DNA of 64,000 nucleotides from Owenia fusiformis (lineage: Eukaryota > Annelida > Polychaeta > Sabellida > Oweniidae). The DNA is taken from NCBI GenBank assembly GCA_903813345.2, contig CAIIXF020000010.1, positions 14,629,181-14,693,180 of the forward strand. The letters run 5' to 3'. The notes under the pieces were generated by a model, which was not told the DNA's origin, made no database searches, and was given only the letters and a program-made list of their open reading frames with translations. A program made the position numbers and the translations under genes. This document shows positions 46,101-48,836 of this stretch, piece by piece. Each line of letters starts with the position of its first letter. Within the stretch, counting starts at the first letter, position 1.

Positions 46101-48836
46101 CTGTTAAAAAGTAGGTTCTGGTGTTTTTATGATTTCCTTTTGTGTTCTTGCAGTGCAATGCAGAGATCAGATGAGGAGGTTTACTATTATGAGAGTCTAG
46201 AGGAGTTCCATGTGTTTGTCCTTGCACACGTCTTGAGACGTCCCACAATTGTTGTAGCAGATACTGTGTTGAAAGACTCCAGAGGGGAGGACCTGGCCCC
46301 AATACCATTTGGTGGAATTTACCTTCCTCTGGAATGTGACCCTAAGGATTGCCATAGGTATGTTTAGAATTGATTGAGCATTCATGTCGCATTAGGGCCC
46401 AGGGGGATTACCACAATCCAAAGATAGGCCTAGACAATAGTTAAAGAAAATTTTCACAATATCAGTTAAAAATGGTCTGAATTAGATTTTGTAAAATGTT
46501 AGTAAAATGCAGTTGCTTCGCCTGCCTGATGAATCCGGGACCTATTGTGTTAAGAGGTACACATACTACTGCTGAGCTACACGGAGATCCCTGCATTGAA
46601 TACACACATTGGTCATATTGAGAATAACATATGGTCCCTATTTCAGATCACCACTGGTCCTGACATATGATGCTTCCCACTTCTCTGCCCTGGTTCCAAT
46701 GGAAGCAGATATTAACACAGATGAGGCACAGAAACTACCAGGTATGGAAAACTATATATTTTTCTCAATTAAAACCATTCTGTGGAATAATCTTTTCATA
46801 CGATGGAAGTACCTGTGTACATGAACATAATGGGGTCATTGGATTAAGGCATTTTGAGGCTGTGTATTAGATAATAAAGACAATATAAGTAAAGGGTCTG
46901 GACACAAATATCAATGTTAATTTTTTAACTAATTTAACGAAAGGATCAGACTACCATGTTTATTAATTTTTATGGGATACCCCTTCCCTTGATGAAAGTT
47001 TCCCTAAATGTTTGACTCCTTATGTTCAGTAAACTGAATTTCTTATAGGACAAAGCAGGTTTTCAACTCACCTTAGAATCTCAGTCTTGTGCATATTTAC
47101 CTTAAAATGATAGAAGCTGATATCAAATATTAACTTTACCCTTATATTACTTCTAAACTACAGATTAATAGTAAGATTTCACATTTCTTCCAGTGGCCAT
47201 TCCTCTCATAGATCCAGAGTTCAGGATCCTACCCATTCACTATGCAGTTGACCCCGGGGCAGATGTCCAATGGGGTAAAGATGATAATGACATCGGGAAA
47301 ACACGAAAGCTCAGCCTCAATGAAGAGAGCAAACTAACTCTATTGAGTAAATACCTAGATGTTGTTCAGGAGCCATTTGCTATAATGCCACAACTGAAAA
47401 CTGTCGGAAGTAAAGATGGGCTCCAGATTATTCAGAATGATTTACTTAGCATGGGAAGTCAGGACTCTGATGAAAGTGCTAGTACTAGCAGTGGGGAGAG
47501 CAATGGGAGGGACAAAGAGAAATCTAAGGTTACAAAACAAATGAACAGTGTAGCTAAACACTTTGGTAGCATTGGAAAAAATATGGGCAAAAAACTGAAG
47601 AAGAATTTCGGGAATATCGGCAAGGCTATGAAACAAATGAATGTTGAAGGTAATTCTGGTGGAAAGTTTACACGTAAATCATCATTTGGATCTGGTGTAA
47701 CCCAAAGTACGAAAAACACAATAACATTAGAGATGCTAAATCAGAAAGATTCAATCCTCTGTGCTAAACTGTCCTGCAAACGAACAGCCTTCCATGAGGA
47801 AATGATTAAAAATTACATGCAGTCTGCCAATGAGAGGTTCGAAATTGAACGAGAAATGCGTCTGAAACGTGCGGAGGAAATTCGCCAGAAAGCAATAGAT
47901 AGAAATTCTACAGAAGTAAGCAATAACCAGTTACCGACAAAGTGTATGAACAGTGGTTGTGAGTTATATGGTACAGCAGCAACTAGTTACCTGTGTACAG
48001 GATGCTATGCTAAACAGAAAGAAGAGGCCATCAACATAGAACGTGGCCCTGAGCAATTCAGTTATATGCCTAAACAACATAATGATCCAAAACTTCGCAA
48101 AAACTTAGATGATGGTGTTGTCATAGCATCTGGAAAATCAAAATTTTACACACCAGCTAACCAACCTGATCCTCCTCCATATAGGTCAAACAATGCCCAG
48201 CCTCAGAGGCAGGCTTTAATCTCCCCTGACCCGGATTATGAACCATCGTATAGACACCCAAATCAAAGGGCCTTTACTGAAAATAGAACATCTGAACCAG
48301 GATATCAAACAAGGAAGATTGTTCCTTCTGAAGATCGGTATTCCTACGATGACTTGAGAAGTGAGGCGTCACGTCCTCCTAGACCCCCTGTACAGCAGGG
48401 AACTCACAGGCCAAATAACACATTTAATCCTCCTCCCCAATATAGACAACCACACAACTCCAATGTTGAAACTTATGACAATGTTCCAGAAACATATGAC
48501 AACTTAAGCACACTGAATAGCAATGTGAAGCGAGGCTCACCTACGGGACAACGAGCGTTCAAAATCCAAGAGCTCAATACAGGATATAATAAATTTGATA
48601 ATGAGATGAATAAGGCTCTAAAGGATCAGTCCAAGGTGTCAATTGCTGTATCTGGTGATAGCAACCCAACTAATAAAGATTATCGAGATGTGAATAGGTA
48701 TCGAGAAAAGCGTGTGTGTAGCACGAAAGGTTGTGATTTGTTCGGGTCAGAGGAATTGGATTATCTTTGTCCTAATTGTTACCAAGAGAGAAAGAGGGGG
48801 ATAGCTTATAGAGGACGCAAAACAACAAATTTGTAG
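7082..48836 (+). CDS. OTUD7: OTUD7/Cezanne-type deubiquitinase (OTU domain, two A20 zinc fingers), nine coding exons
   Basis: Coding exons are 7082-7154, 9647-10156, 13595-13834, 18848-18946, 21999-22126, 23687-23814, 46154-46357, 46647-46741 and 47194-48836. All junctions are GT/AG, the phases are compatible throughout, and the total is 1039 codons plus TAG. The order matches vertebrate OTUD7A/OTUD7B: a UBA-like start ([13 protein letters not shown]), an OTU domain with catalytic motif DGNCLLHA (Cys300) and general-base motif YDASHFSAL (His472), a basic Ser-rich linker, and A20-type zinc fingers. OTUD7 enzymes cleave polyubiquitin (OTUD7B prefers K11 linkages) and act in NF-kB and cell-cycle control; that role is inferred by orthology. 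The protein is longer than human OTUD7B (about 840 residues) and has an extra A20 finger. An in-frame TGA at 7076-7078 fixes the start. Intron 6 is about 22 kb and contains other genes on the opposite strand. Confidence 0.93.
7155..9646 (+). other. OTUD7 intron 1
   Basis: Non-coding. It contains a dispersed, internally duplicated repeat at 7565-7850 (listed separately), a short GT run at about 8213-8224 and AT-rich filler. I see no gene inside. Confidence 0.8.
7565..7850. repeat. Dispersed repeat with internal ~84-bp direct duplications
   Basis: The segment AGTGAGTAGCTCCCATAATA followed by ATTCTATCGTATTCAGGGAT recurs inverted near 42600-42655, and part of it near 41460-41530. Inside, ATCACATGATATTCAAAATG and GGCGGACAAC occur twice about 84 bp apart, with a third partial copy. 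No coding role. Confidence 0.65.
9647..10156 (+). CDS. OTUD7: OTUD7 exon 2: end of UBA-like domain and Ser/Pro/Gly-rich linker
   Basis: The acceptor is TTTTAG (9641-9646). The frame entering from exon 1 reads [18 protein letters not shown], matching the GKNWDL-AALSDFEQL part of the vertebrate UBA-like domain. The next 150 residues (roughly 45-195) are low complexity, rich in Ser, Thr, Pro and Gly, and probably disordered. The donor GTGAGA is at 10157, phase 1. An open extension past the donor is intronic. Confidence 0.88.
10157..13594 (+). other. OTUD7 intron 2
   Basis: Non-coding. A pyrimidine-rich run with repeated TTCAGGTTT lies at 10680-10760. A dispersed repeat at about 11770-12000 (AATCCGCCAGCCAACAG, GGTTAATCCGGTAGCTG) has relatives at 52240-52370. 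A TA-flanked MITE lies at 13286-13459. Longer open frames at 10642-11019 show no domain and no conserved features. Confidence 0.7.
13286..13459. mobile_element. MITE with CAGGGGTTTCA terminal inverted repeats
   Basis: The left end CAGGGGTTTCA and right end TGAAACCCCCTG form terminal inverted repeats with one mismatch, flanked on both sides by TA (13284-13285 and 13460-13461). That matches Tc1/mariner-type integration. The internal CGCCTGTTG motif repeats several times, and similar sequence occurs near 49180-49210. Confidence 0.65.
13595..13834 (+). CDS. OTUD7: OTUD7 exon 3: start of OTU domain
   Basis: The acceptor CTGCAG ends at 13594 and the donor GTATGT starts at 13835. The exon encodes residues about 195-274, including [20 protein letters not shown] and a following LVSLEQSG. 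This is the conserved opening of the Cezanne OTU fold ([21 protein letters not shown] in vertebrates). A large palindromic repeat begins 33 bp after the donor. Confidence 0.93.
13868..13998. repeat. Long near-perfect palindrome just after the exon 3 donor
   Basis: The left arm (CCTATA, GTTCAGGATATT, GGATTATCCC, GGCCAATATAATATATCT) is mirrored by the right arm (AGATATATTATATTGGCC, GGGATAATCC, AATATCCTGAAC, TATAGG) around GGGCCGTAGGTCCCG. It would form a hairpin of about 60 bp. It starts 33 bp after the OTUD7 exon 3 donor, so it would be transcribed into the pre-mRNA next to the 5' splice site. Confidence 0.85.
14390..14610. repeat. Dispersed repeat with GCGGGCAGATATA hairpin
   Basis: GCGGGCAGATATAGTATATC, with its inverse CTATATCTGCCCGC, forms a hairpin. 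The flank AGTATGGGATAAATT followed by TAGTTTATCCCATAC forms another. A related copy lies at 57735-57832, directly abutting the LTR element, so the LTR element appears to have inserted into or beside a copy. Confidence 0.65.
16728..17641 (+). mobile_element. 5'-truncated non-LTR retrotransposon (LINE) with 14-bp target duplication
   Basis: AAAGTTGATCTATG occurs at 16714-16727 and again at 17642-17655, directly after an A-run (17632-17641). This is the signature of target-primed reverse transcription. Between them is the 3' end of a LINE ORF2. The upstream reverse transcriptase is missing. The same family is found at 58259-59574. Confidence 0.88.
16809..17441 (+). pseudogene. LINE ORF2 C-terminal fragment (210 codons)
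   Basis: This open frame lacks the reverse transcriptase core and holds only the region after it. It has [12 protein letters not shown], a conserved [17 protein letters not shown] and the terminal zinc-knuckle-like C-x-C-G...H...C motif ([14 protein letters not shown]). The protein at 58235-59413 has the same order of motifs (IFDQHRN, RIRCDF-SGHFFLHNF, CLCG, KHLIFNCP). It is a dead 5'-truncated copy within an intron, not a host gene. Confidence 0.85.
18848..18946 (+). CDS. OTUD7: OTUD7 exon 4: catalytic cysteine exon
   Basis: The acceptor TTTTAG ends at 18847 and the donor GTATGT starts at 18947; 99 nt. It encodes [20 protein letters not shown], then [14 protein letters not shown]. The motif D297-G-N-C300-L-L-H is the OTU nucleophile loop and is intact. 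Confidence 0.95.
19206..21852 (+). mobile_element. Hairpin-headed dispersed element with large tandem core (R2)
   Basis: The left end ATGTCACCACCAAAAGTGGT GACAT folds into a hairpin and is followed by ATTGTTATGGTCTC and a G-rich stretch (GGCGTCC and GGCGGTTGG repeats). The right end GGTGGTGACAT (21819-21829) is the inverse of ATGTCACCACC at the left. It is followed by TTTGTCATGTTAATGCCTTG. Between the ends lies a tandem array. The end pair recurs at 61-235 and, inverted, at 33690-33788. No protein is encoded, so the element is non-autonomous. Confidence 0.8.
19370..21800. repeat. Tandem array, ~136-150 bp unit, about 16 copies
   Basis: Each unit contains AAAATCATCTACATGTTCTC, AGAAATTCAAATCTGACTTT, GACATTTGACCTTCAATGAC, CTTCTCAAGGTC and CAACTTGCTTCAAATTGAC. 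Unit lengths vary because TTTAGATTTGAC or TTAAGATTTGAC segments are duplicated within units. Pieces of the same unit (AAGTTCTCAGAAGTTCAAAT, TGACCTT) occur in the elements at 37333 and 43286, so the arrays are related. Confidence 0.93.
21999..22126 (+). CDS. OTUD7: OTUD7 exon 5: OTU helical segment
   Basis: The acceptor TTTTTCAG ends at 21998 and the donor GTATAT starts at 22127. It encodes [20 protein letters not shown], then a basic segment [15 protein letters not shown]. This corresponds to [17 protein letters not shown] and KRRWRWQQTQQNK of vertebrate OTUD7B. Confidence 0.93.
22127..23686 (+). other. OTUD7 intron 5
   Basis: Contains the MITE at 22927-23420. Otherwise AT-rich non-coding sequence. 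Confidence 0.75.
22927..23420. mobile_element. Tc1/mariner-type MITE (CTGTAAAACGGGTA ends)
   Basis: The left CTGTAAAACGGGTA and right TACCCGTTTTACAG are perfect 14-bp terminal inverted repeats, flanked by TA at 22925-22926 and 23421-23422. The interior repeats AAATTTTAGCG and CGCTAACAAT in both orientations and encodes nothing. About 0.5 kb. Confidence 0.82.
23687..23814 (+). CDS. OTUD7: OTUD7 exon 6: OTU insert
   Basis: The acceptor GATTGCAG ends at 23686 and the donor GGTAATT starts at 23815; phase 2. It encodes [20 protein letters not shown] followed by a Ser/Thr/Cys-rich stretch. It aligns with SGLVYTEDEWQKEWNELIKLAS of OTUD7B. The next intron, 22.3 kb, hosts three antisense genes. Confidence 0.9.
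24714..24869 (-). CDS. Gene A exon 5: FAMeT domain, second part, and stop
   Basis: The acceptor AATTTTAG ends at 24870 and the TGA is 24716-24714. It encodes [40 protein letters not shown] and [11 protein letters not shown]. The 156-nt length equals that of the terminal exons of the two paralogues. Confidence 0.87.
   Translation of the reverse strand: MSWADGYIEVGKGHVYGTDTFLQWDDPSPHSVNAVQFTTGFGVTGTWTVML
24714..33353 (-). CDS. Secreted PAN/apple + EGF + FAMeT-domain protein, five exons (gene A)
   Basis: Minus-strand exons are 33353-33048, 30994-30967, 30266-30147, 25412-25138 and 24869-24714. All have GT/AG borders and matching phases, for 294 residues. The order is: signal peptide ([20 protein letters not shown]), a PAN/apple-like Cys-rich domain (residues about 25-100), a short linker, one EGF-like repeat ([14 protein letters not shown] to CDC to C) and one Methyltransf_FA-type domain ([53 protein letters not shown]). 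Despite its name this domain occurs in many secreted invertebrate proteins; a binding or lectin-like extracellular role is inference. The gene lies antisense in OTUD7 intron 6. A Ngaro-like retroelement sits in its fourth gene segment, between the EGF and FAMeT exons. AATAAA at 24528-24523 may be the poly(A) signal. Confidence 0.8.
25138..25412 (-). CDS. Gene A exon 4: FAMeT domain, first part
   Basis: The acceptor ATTACAG ends at 25413 and the donor GTAAG starts at 25137. It encodes [20 protein letters not shown], then [37 protein letters not shown] and CDATTSFW. It is a paralogue of the exons at 41970-41675 and 35003-34646. Confidence 0.85.
26122..27114 (-). CDS. Ngaro-like element ORF3, tyrosine recombinase
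   Basis: 330 residues with a SAM-like N-terminal core-binding part (residues 1-105) and a catalytic domain. Candidate catalytic residues are Arg153 (FYGMFRKSN), His271 and Arg274 ([10 protein letters not shown]), Trp297 (GDWKS) and Tyr305 (YLGYLDE). It would join circular element DNA to the target at the TTT core. The frame is open, without stops. Confidence 0.88.
   Translation of the reverse strand: MSLAFKEELQQEVAKYRLQAFSDNTKKTYSSQRNSYLRFCNELGLQPVPVTEETVAEYAAYLARRLKYTSIPQYLNIVRLIHLECGFEHPYKDSWLVKSTLMGIKRQLGAEVHKKEPVTPTLLSQMKDTLDLCDTLDCVFWAICLVLFYGMFRKSNLMPDTVGGFNNEKQFCRNSVKIDNQGNIQLSVKWAKNNQYKEKSRVVHLVNTYPHKLCPVSALSIAMAKTPVKCMSDPLFVNPQSGKPFTGQCFAKKFKSSLKSFGKDSSKFGTHSFRRGSAVFAMSCGIPGEIIKGMGDWKSMAYLGYLDEIPSNVQLKYCKQFSAKAKLSVL
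27075..28751 (-). CDS. Ngaro-like element ORF2, reverse transcriptase with RNase H
   Basis: 558 residues. RT palm motifs are [11 protein letters not shown] (Asp155), [12 protein letters not shown] and the catalytic YLDD at about 226-229. RNase H follows with VDASSDGAG (Asp387), Glu422, YSDSSVARG (Asp447) and MADTISR (Asp498), so the DEDD set is present. This RT/RH type is that of the DIRS/Ngaro order. The end overlaps the recombinase ORF by about 40 nt in another frame, as in related elements. Confidence 0.9.
   Translation of the reverse strand: MIDPCNTDFLGNYYSISSKHEEWERLMKNDCDYDYIMNGIKSGFRITDIDNEVKVKSVYMQNHKSAFEHRTLVEKELKTQIKHGCYIIAKTVPKIVSPLAAIPKSSGVDVRLIHDGSRPVGCAMNDYSESNSVKYETLDKAKRLAKPNYFIAKIDLKNAYRSVPISCIDYCMTGLQWKFQGDETVTNIFDSRLPFGSNQGCSIFTRISQAVKRIMNRKGYSGIVAYLDDFLIVQETAADCQKCLNVLINLLRTLGFQINWSKVCGPSQMVTFLGVEINTVDCTVSLGQAKRNKLRDKLELFRNKKRASKRQLQSLVGSLSYATHAVRGGKFFLRRILDNLRKMKGSRDKVLLSQAFKKDVQWWCAMLDICDGTVYYNTKEVISVFVDASSDGAGIFSQGDWEYICFELDWKSAKHLHINYKEIIAICAAVNRWGTLWKDCHVNIYSDSSVARGIVNKGRCNHNDYIMQLLRNTFWASARNNFTFSVKSIGTKVNIMADTISRLHTYGQLSHLSSLLSNWFHGNYVLFHVLHKHMSVKTVLSLLPQVCHWLSKKNYSKR
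28788..29759 (-). CDS. Ngaro-like element ORF1, gag-like with CCCH zinc finger
   Basis: About 323 residues from the Met of [15 protein letters not shown]; an in-frame Met 11 codons upstream (29792) is possible. The N-terminal third is helical, the middle is unrecognised, and the C-terminus has a CCCH-type finger ([20 protein letters not shown]) followed by a [10 protein letters not shown] motif, suitable for RNA binding. It stops 36 bp before the Met of the RT frame. Confidence 0.75.
   Translation of the reverse strand: MEKFEFDKWIKFSEITEDSQKWLLSEGFDNISSLINMSSEDLDGVALKKGEIRSLLAGVKQLQREAGTGPLLEDISKVQPGKSTEATVGLKFLEDLLGNKPATAAERHQADYMDPQVYLFRKGDKGNNSYLKIVDYVPGLEHEEDTDIDFGEYTFKRKTAKLKIENVTPAQWVSANASIQAELMRKHLLSSSIDVLDYVAYTAKIGNLACRYTWPSVLKYDDDYRKKQNVYMFRWGTDTPHLSEVHLERRPPKNDFNKPNAIGKKKTSTWSSNRVLYCDQWNNKGTCSYGDACKFAHKCKTCNKSEHHGKDHPKTESSSTKDE
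30147..30266 (-). CDS. Gene A exon 3: EGF-like domain
   Basis: The acceptor TTTACAG ends at 30267 and the donor GTATAA starts at 30146. It encodes one EGF-like repeat with six cysteines: [14 protein letters not shown], then CDCVHW and GETCNQ. Phase 1 on both sides makes it a symmetric, shuffling-competent exon. Confidence 0.85.
30267..30966 (-). other. Gene A intron between microexon and EGF exon
   Basis: AT-rich and without other features that I recognise. Confidence 0.6.
30967..30994 (-). CDS. Gene A exon 2: 28-nt microexon
   Basis: The acceptor GTTTCAG (31001-30995) and donor GTAAGT (30966-30961) delimit 28 nt encoding VSEGEAPLC plus one base. Phase 0 in and phase 1 out fit exon 1 and the EGF exon exactly, which supports this very small exon. 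Confidence 0.7.
31251..32012 (+). mobile_element. Hairpin-headed dispersed element with ~170-bp tandem units (R6)
   Basis: The left TATCACACCCTAAGGTGCTA has a short CACCCTAAGGTG hairpin, then TATTGT and a G-rich run (GGGCGGTTGGGCGGGCGGG). The right AGGGTGCGATA (31978-31988) is the inverse of the left end with one mismatch, followed by a TTCACCGTGTGTA tail. The core has four copies of a unit with TTTCCAGCCAAACCGTTTGA and GGCCATTTTGGATTTTCC. It shows the same architecture as the elements at 19206, 37333 and 43286. Confidence 0.78.
31340..31970. repeat. Tandem array inside R6, four ~170-bp units
   Basis: Each unit carries GGTTTCCAGCCAAACCGTTT, TTCTCAGGGATGTTTCTACC, GAACTGATTAGTTTTTCGGC and ATTCTGGGTAAATGTTAAGG, then a CCATTTTGGATTTTCC segment. 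The copies differ at few positions, so the amplification is fairly recent. Confidence 0.88.
32013..33047 (-). other. Non-coding gap inside gene A (intron 1)
   Basis: AT-rich. Small open frames have no support. No repeat was identified except scattered A/T runs. Confidence 0.5.
33048..33353 (-). CDS. Gene A exon 1: signal peptide and PAN/apple-like domain
   Basis: The start chosen is the Met of [20 protein letters not shown], which gives a classic signal peptide; an in-frame Met seven codons upstream (33374) would add a charged lead. The domain shows [20 protein letters not shown] and a later CDLVPC, typical of PAN/apple spacing. The donor GTAAG is at 33047. A TATA-like TTTATAATAA lies about 40-50 bp upstream of the start (around 33392-33404). 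Confidence 0.8.
33690..33788 (-). repeat. Short inverted copy of the R1/R2 element ends (R3)
   Basis: Read on the minus strand it starts TATGTCGCCACATTGTTATG followed by GTCTCCGT. It ends TGTAACAAATTGTGGCGATT then TTTTGCATGTTAATGCCTAA. GTCGCCAC and GTGGCGA form the inverted ends. The core is only about 60 bp and has no tandem repeats. Confidence 0.65.
34266..35003 (-). pseudogene. Secreted FAMeT-domain paralogue with a 7-nt frameshift (gene C)
   Basis: Exon 1 (35003-34646) encodes a signal peptide ([17 protein letters not shown]) and the first part of a Methyltransf_FA-type domain ([20 protein letters not shown]). The terminal exon (34421-34266) encodes [20 protein letters not shown] to a normal TAA. 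The donor GTGAG and acceptor ATTTTAG are intact. Near 34773-34779 there are seven extra bases (CAGTGTA on the minus strand) relative to the paralogues. They shift the frame to an early stop within the YEILLQGW motif region. Everything else looks functional, so this is either a very recent pseudogene, an allele, or an assembly error. Confidence 0.75.
35300..36100. other. Non-coding spacer between paralogues
   Basis: AT-rich. An open frame of 118 codons at 35368-35724 shows no domain or homology that I recognise and is probably chance. Confidence 0.5.
36105..36372. repeat. 5'-truncated copy of the CATGGGCGTAG element
   Basis: Shares AAAAATGTGTTAAAATGCAT, TTAGATTCCATCAAATAACG, GGCCTTCGGCCGCGCAATCA and the right end CTACGCCCATG with the complete copy at 38902-39197. 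The left terminus is not recognisable. Confidence 0.75.
36375..36770. repeat. Foldback element of about 0.4 kb
   Basis: The left arm (GTGTAGATTGAA, TTTAATTATGGT, TATTTTTATTTCTTTCATAA, TAATATTAGCGAACC) is mirrored by the right arm (GGTTCGCTAATATT, TTATAAAAGAAATAAAAATA, ACCATAATTAAA, TTCAATCTACAC). The unpaired centre is about 170 bp. It lies immediately beside the truncated repeat ending at 36372. Confidence 0.75.
36871..37200. repeat. Direct repeat pair about 280 bp apart
   Basis: TATATGGAAAATATTAATCG followed by CTATAA(C/T)CAGAAAA occurs near 36880 and again near 37160. The sequence between the copies is AT-rich and has no gene. Confidence 0.6.
37333..38778 (+). mobile_element. Hairpin-headed dispersed element (R4)
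   Basis: The left end TATCGCACTTTG is followed by CTATATTGTCGTCGTC and a G-rich run (GGGCGGGCGTGCGGGCGGG). The right end CAAAGTGCGATA (38744-38755) is its perfect 12-bp inverse, followed by TTTATCACTGTGTGTCTTG. The interior consists of diverged repeats with CAAATCTTGTCATCAAATTT, CAACTTGAAATTTTTACAG and GGCGGCCATTTTGAATTTTT. No coding capacity. It is nearly the same as the element at 43286-45258. Confidence 0.82.
38902..39197. mobile_element. Complete short TIR element (CATGGGCGTAG ends)
   Basis: The left CATGGGCGTAG and right CTACGCCCATG are perfect 11-bp inverted repeats, flanked by a GTAGG direct repeat (38897-38901 and 39198-39202), a likely 5-bp target duplication. About 296 bp, non-coding. 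A truncated relative ends at 36372. Confidence 0.78.
39853..40008 (-). CDS. Gene B exon 5: FAMeT domain 2, second part, and stop
   Basis: The acceptor ATTTTAG ends at 40009 and the TAA is 39855-39853. It encodes [40 protein letters not shown] and [17 protein letters not shown] at about 39774-39769 (minus strand) may be the poly(A) signal. Confidence 0.87.
   Translation of the reverse strand: MSWSGGYIEVGRGHVYGRDTFLQWKDPSPHPVNAVQFTSGFGANGTWTVYV
39853..45331 (-). CDS. Secreted protein with two tandem FAMeT domains, five exons (gene B)
   Basis: Minus-strand exons are 45331-45293, 43238-43061, 41970-41675, 40641-40201 and 40008-39853. The phases agree, for about 369 residues. The N-terminus, joined across the first intron, holds a hydrophobic signal-like segment ([19 protein letters not shown]). 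A short coiled-coil-like helix follows ([20 protein letters not shown]), then two Methyltransf_FA-type domains. Domain 1 spans exon 3 and the start of exon 4; domain 2 spans the rest of exon 4 and exon 5. The coil could drive oligomerisation of an extracellular binding protein (inference). The gene is antisense in OTUD7 intron 6 and upstream of paralogues C and A. Its first intron contains the element at 43286-45258. Confidence 0.78.
40201..40641 (-). CDS. Gene B exon 4: end of domain 1 fused to start of domain 2
   Basis: The acceptor AATTTTAG ends at 40642 and the donor GTGAG starts at 40200; 441 nt. It starts [20 protein letters not shown] and continues through [19 protein letters not shown] directly into a new domain start ([20 protein letters not shown]), ending CDATLAFW. 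In the paralogues these two halves are separate exons, so the intron between domains has been lost here, or the array arose by exonic fusion. Confidence 0.87.
40797..41430 (+). repeat. Truncated hairpin-headed element (R7)
   Basis: The left end has the hairpin CCCCACCACATAGTGTGGGG, then CCATATTGTCC. The interior has degenerate ~110-170 bp units with GGCGGCCATTTTGAATTTTC and ATCCTAAAATCATGTC, like R6. The right end with a matching inverse is missing; a different dispersed repeat (GGGGAATCCCC, GGAGCCACTCACTT) begins near 41430. Confidence 0.6.
41431..41540. repeat. Dispersed repeat fragment (GGAGCCACTCACTT family)
   Basis: Contains TGTGATAGATCCATATAAGG, GGGGAATCCCC and TTATGGGAGCCACTCACTTC. 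It matches, in inverse orientation, the sequence at 7565-7850, and partly the sequence at 42600-42655. Confidence 0.6.
41675..41970 (-). CDS. Gene B exon 3: FAMeT domain 1, first part
   Basis: The acceptor ATCAAAG ends at 41971 and the donor GTAAG starts at 41674. It encodes [57 protein letters not shown] and [11 protein letters not shown]. Confidence 0.87.
42600..42655. repeat. Dispersed repeat fragment (third copy)
   Basis: GGGGAATCCCCAAATACGAT, AGAATATGAAAGAATTATG and GGGAGCCACTCACTTA are shared with 41490-41540 and, inverted, with 7570-7640. Confidence 0.6.
43061..43238 (-). CDS. Gene B exon 2: signal segment and coiled-coil
   Basis: The acceptor TTTTACAG ends at 43239 and the donor GTATGT starts at 43060. 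It encodes [19 protein letters not shown], a basic Lys stretch and the amphipathic helix [20 protein letters not shown], ending with EIVKIGEQ. Phase 1 exit matches exon 3. Confidence 0.75.
43286..45258 (+). mobile_element. Hairpin-headed dispersed element (R5), interrupted by a foldback
   Basis: The left end TATCGCACTTTGAAAAAGTG C folds into a hairpin, followed by TATATTGTCGTCGTC and GGGCGGGCGG. The right end CAAAGTGCGATA (45226-45237) is the 12-bp inverse of the left, followed by TTTATCACTGTGTGTCTTG. The interior matches the element at 37333-38778 almost throughout. A 537-bp foldback interrupts it at 44317-44853. It lies in the first intron of gene B. Confidence 0.83.
44317..44853. mobile_element. 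Palindromic foldback transposon with TACAA target duplication
   Basis: The ends CACTGGTGATCCACTCGATT and AATCGAGTGGATCACCAGTG are exact inverses. The arms remain complementary almost to the centre (about 44585). TACAA at 44312-44316 and 44854-44858 is a clear 5-bp duplication, confirmed by the uninterrupted sequence CATCTACAAGTTCTC in the sister element at 37333. Nothing is encoded. Confidence 0.9.
45293..45331 (-). CDS. Gene B exon 1 (candidate): N-terminal leader
   Basis: The donor AAG/GTAAAA is at 45292. From ATG 45331 (or the in-frame ATG 45322) it reads [13 protein letters not shown] and joins in frame to exon 2, whose acceptor TTTTACAG lies nine bases before the Met of MHIYILVLC. If this exon is instead untranslated, translation would start at 43229 and still give a signal peptide. 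Confidence 0.5.
45340..46153 (+). other. End of OTUD7 intron 6
   Basis: AT-rich. A CAGTAAAA / AGACAGGTTTTACT pair at 45925-45970 resembles an eroded mariner-type MITE. No gene was seen. Confidence 0.5.
46154..46357 (+). CDS. OTUD7: OTUD7 exon 7: OTU core
   Basis: The acceptor TTCTTGCAG ends at 46153 and the donor GTATGT starts at 46358. It encodes a segment with [23 protein letters not shown] and [14 protein letters not shown], almost residue for residue the vertebrate Cezanne sequence. Phase 2 entry joins exon 6 exactly across the 22 kb intron, so the long intron is real. Confidence 0.95.
46647..46741 (+). CDS. OTUD7: OTUD7 exon 8: catalytic histidine exon
   Basis: The acceptor TATTTCAG ends at 46646 and the donor GTATGG starts at 46742. 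It encodes [20 protein letters not shown] and a short acidic tail. His472 in YDASHFSAL is the OTU general base (YDQAHFSAL in OTUD7B). Confidence 0.94.
47194..48836 (+). CDS. OTUD7: OTUD7 exon 9: end of OTU, linker and two A20 zinc fingers
   Basis: The acceptor TTCTTCCAG ends at 47193 and the TAG stop is 48834-48836. It encodes the OTU tail ([19 protein letters not shown]), a Ser-rich patch, a Lys-rich segment with [14 protein letters not shown], and a helix [16 protein letters not shown] that has a counterpart in OTUD7B. The first A20 finger uses C743, C748, C760 and C763 ([14 protein letters not shown]). A Pro/Tyr-rich disordered linker follows, then a second A20 finger with C1001, C1006, C1018 and C1021 ([14 protein letters not shown]) at the very C-terminus. 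A20 fingers bind ubiquitin; vertebrate OTUD7 proteins have one, so the pair is notable. Confidence 0.93.

Noticed and set aside
46042-46385. Minus-strand frames over OTUD7 exon 7
   Set aside because: Shadows of the well-conserved + strand exon.
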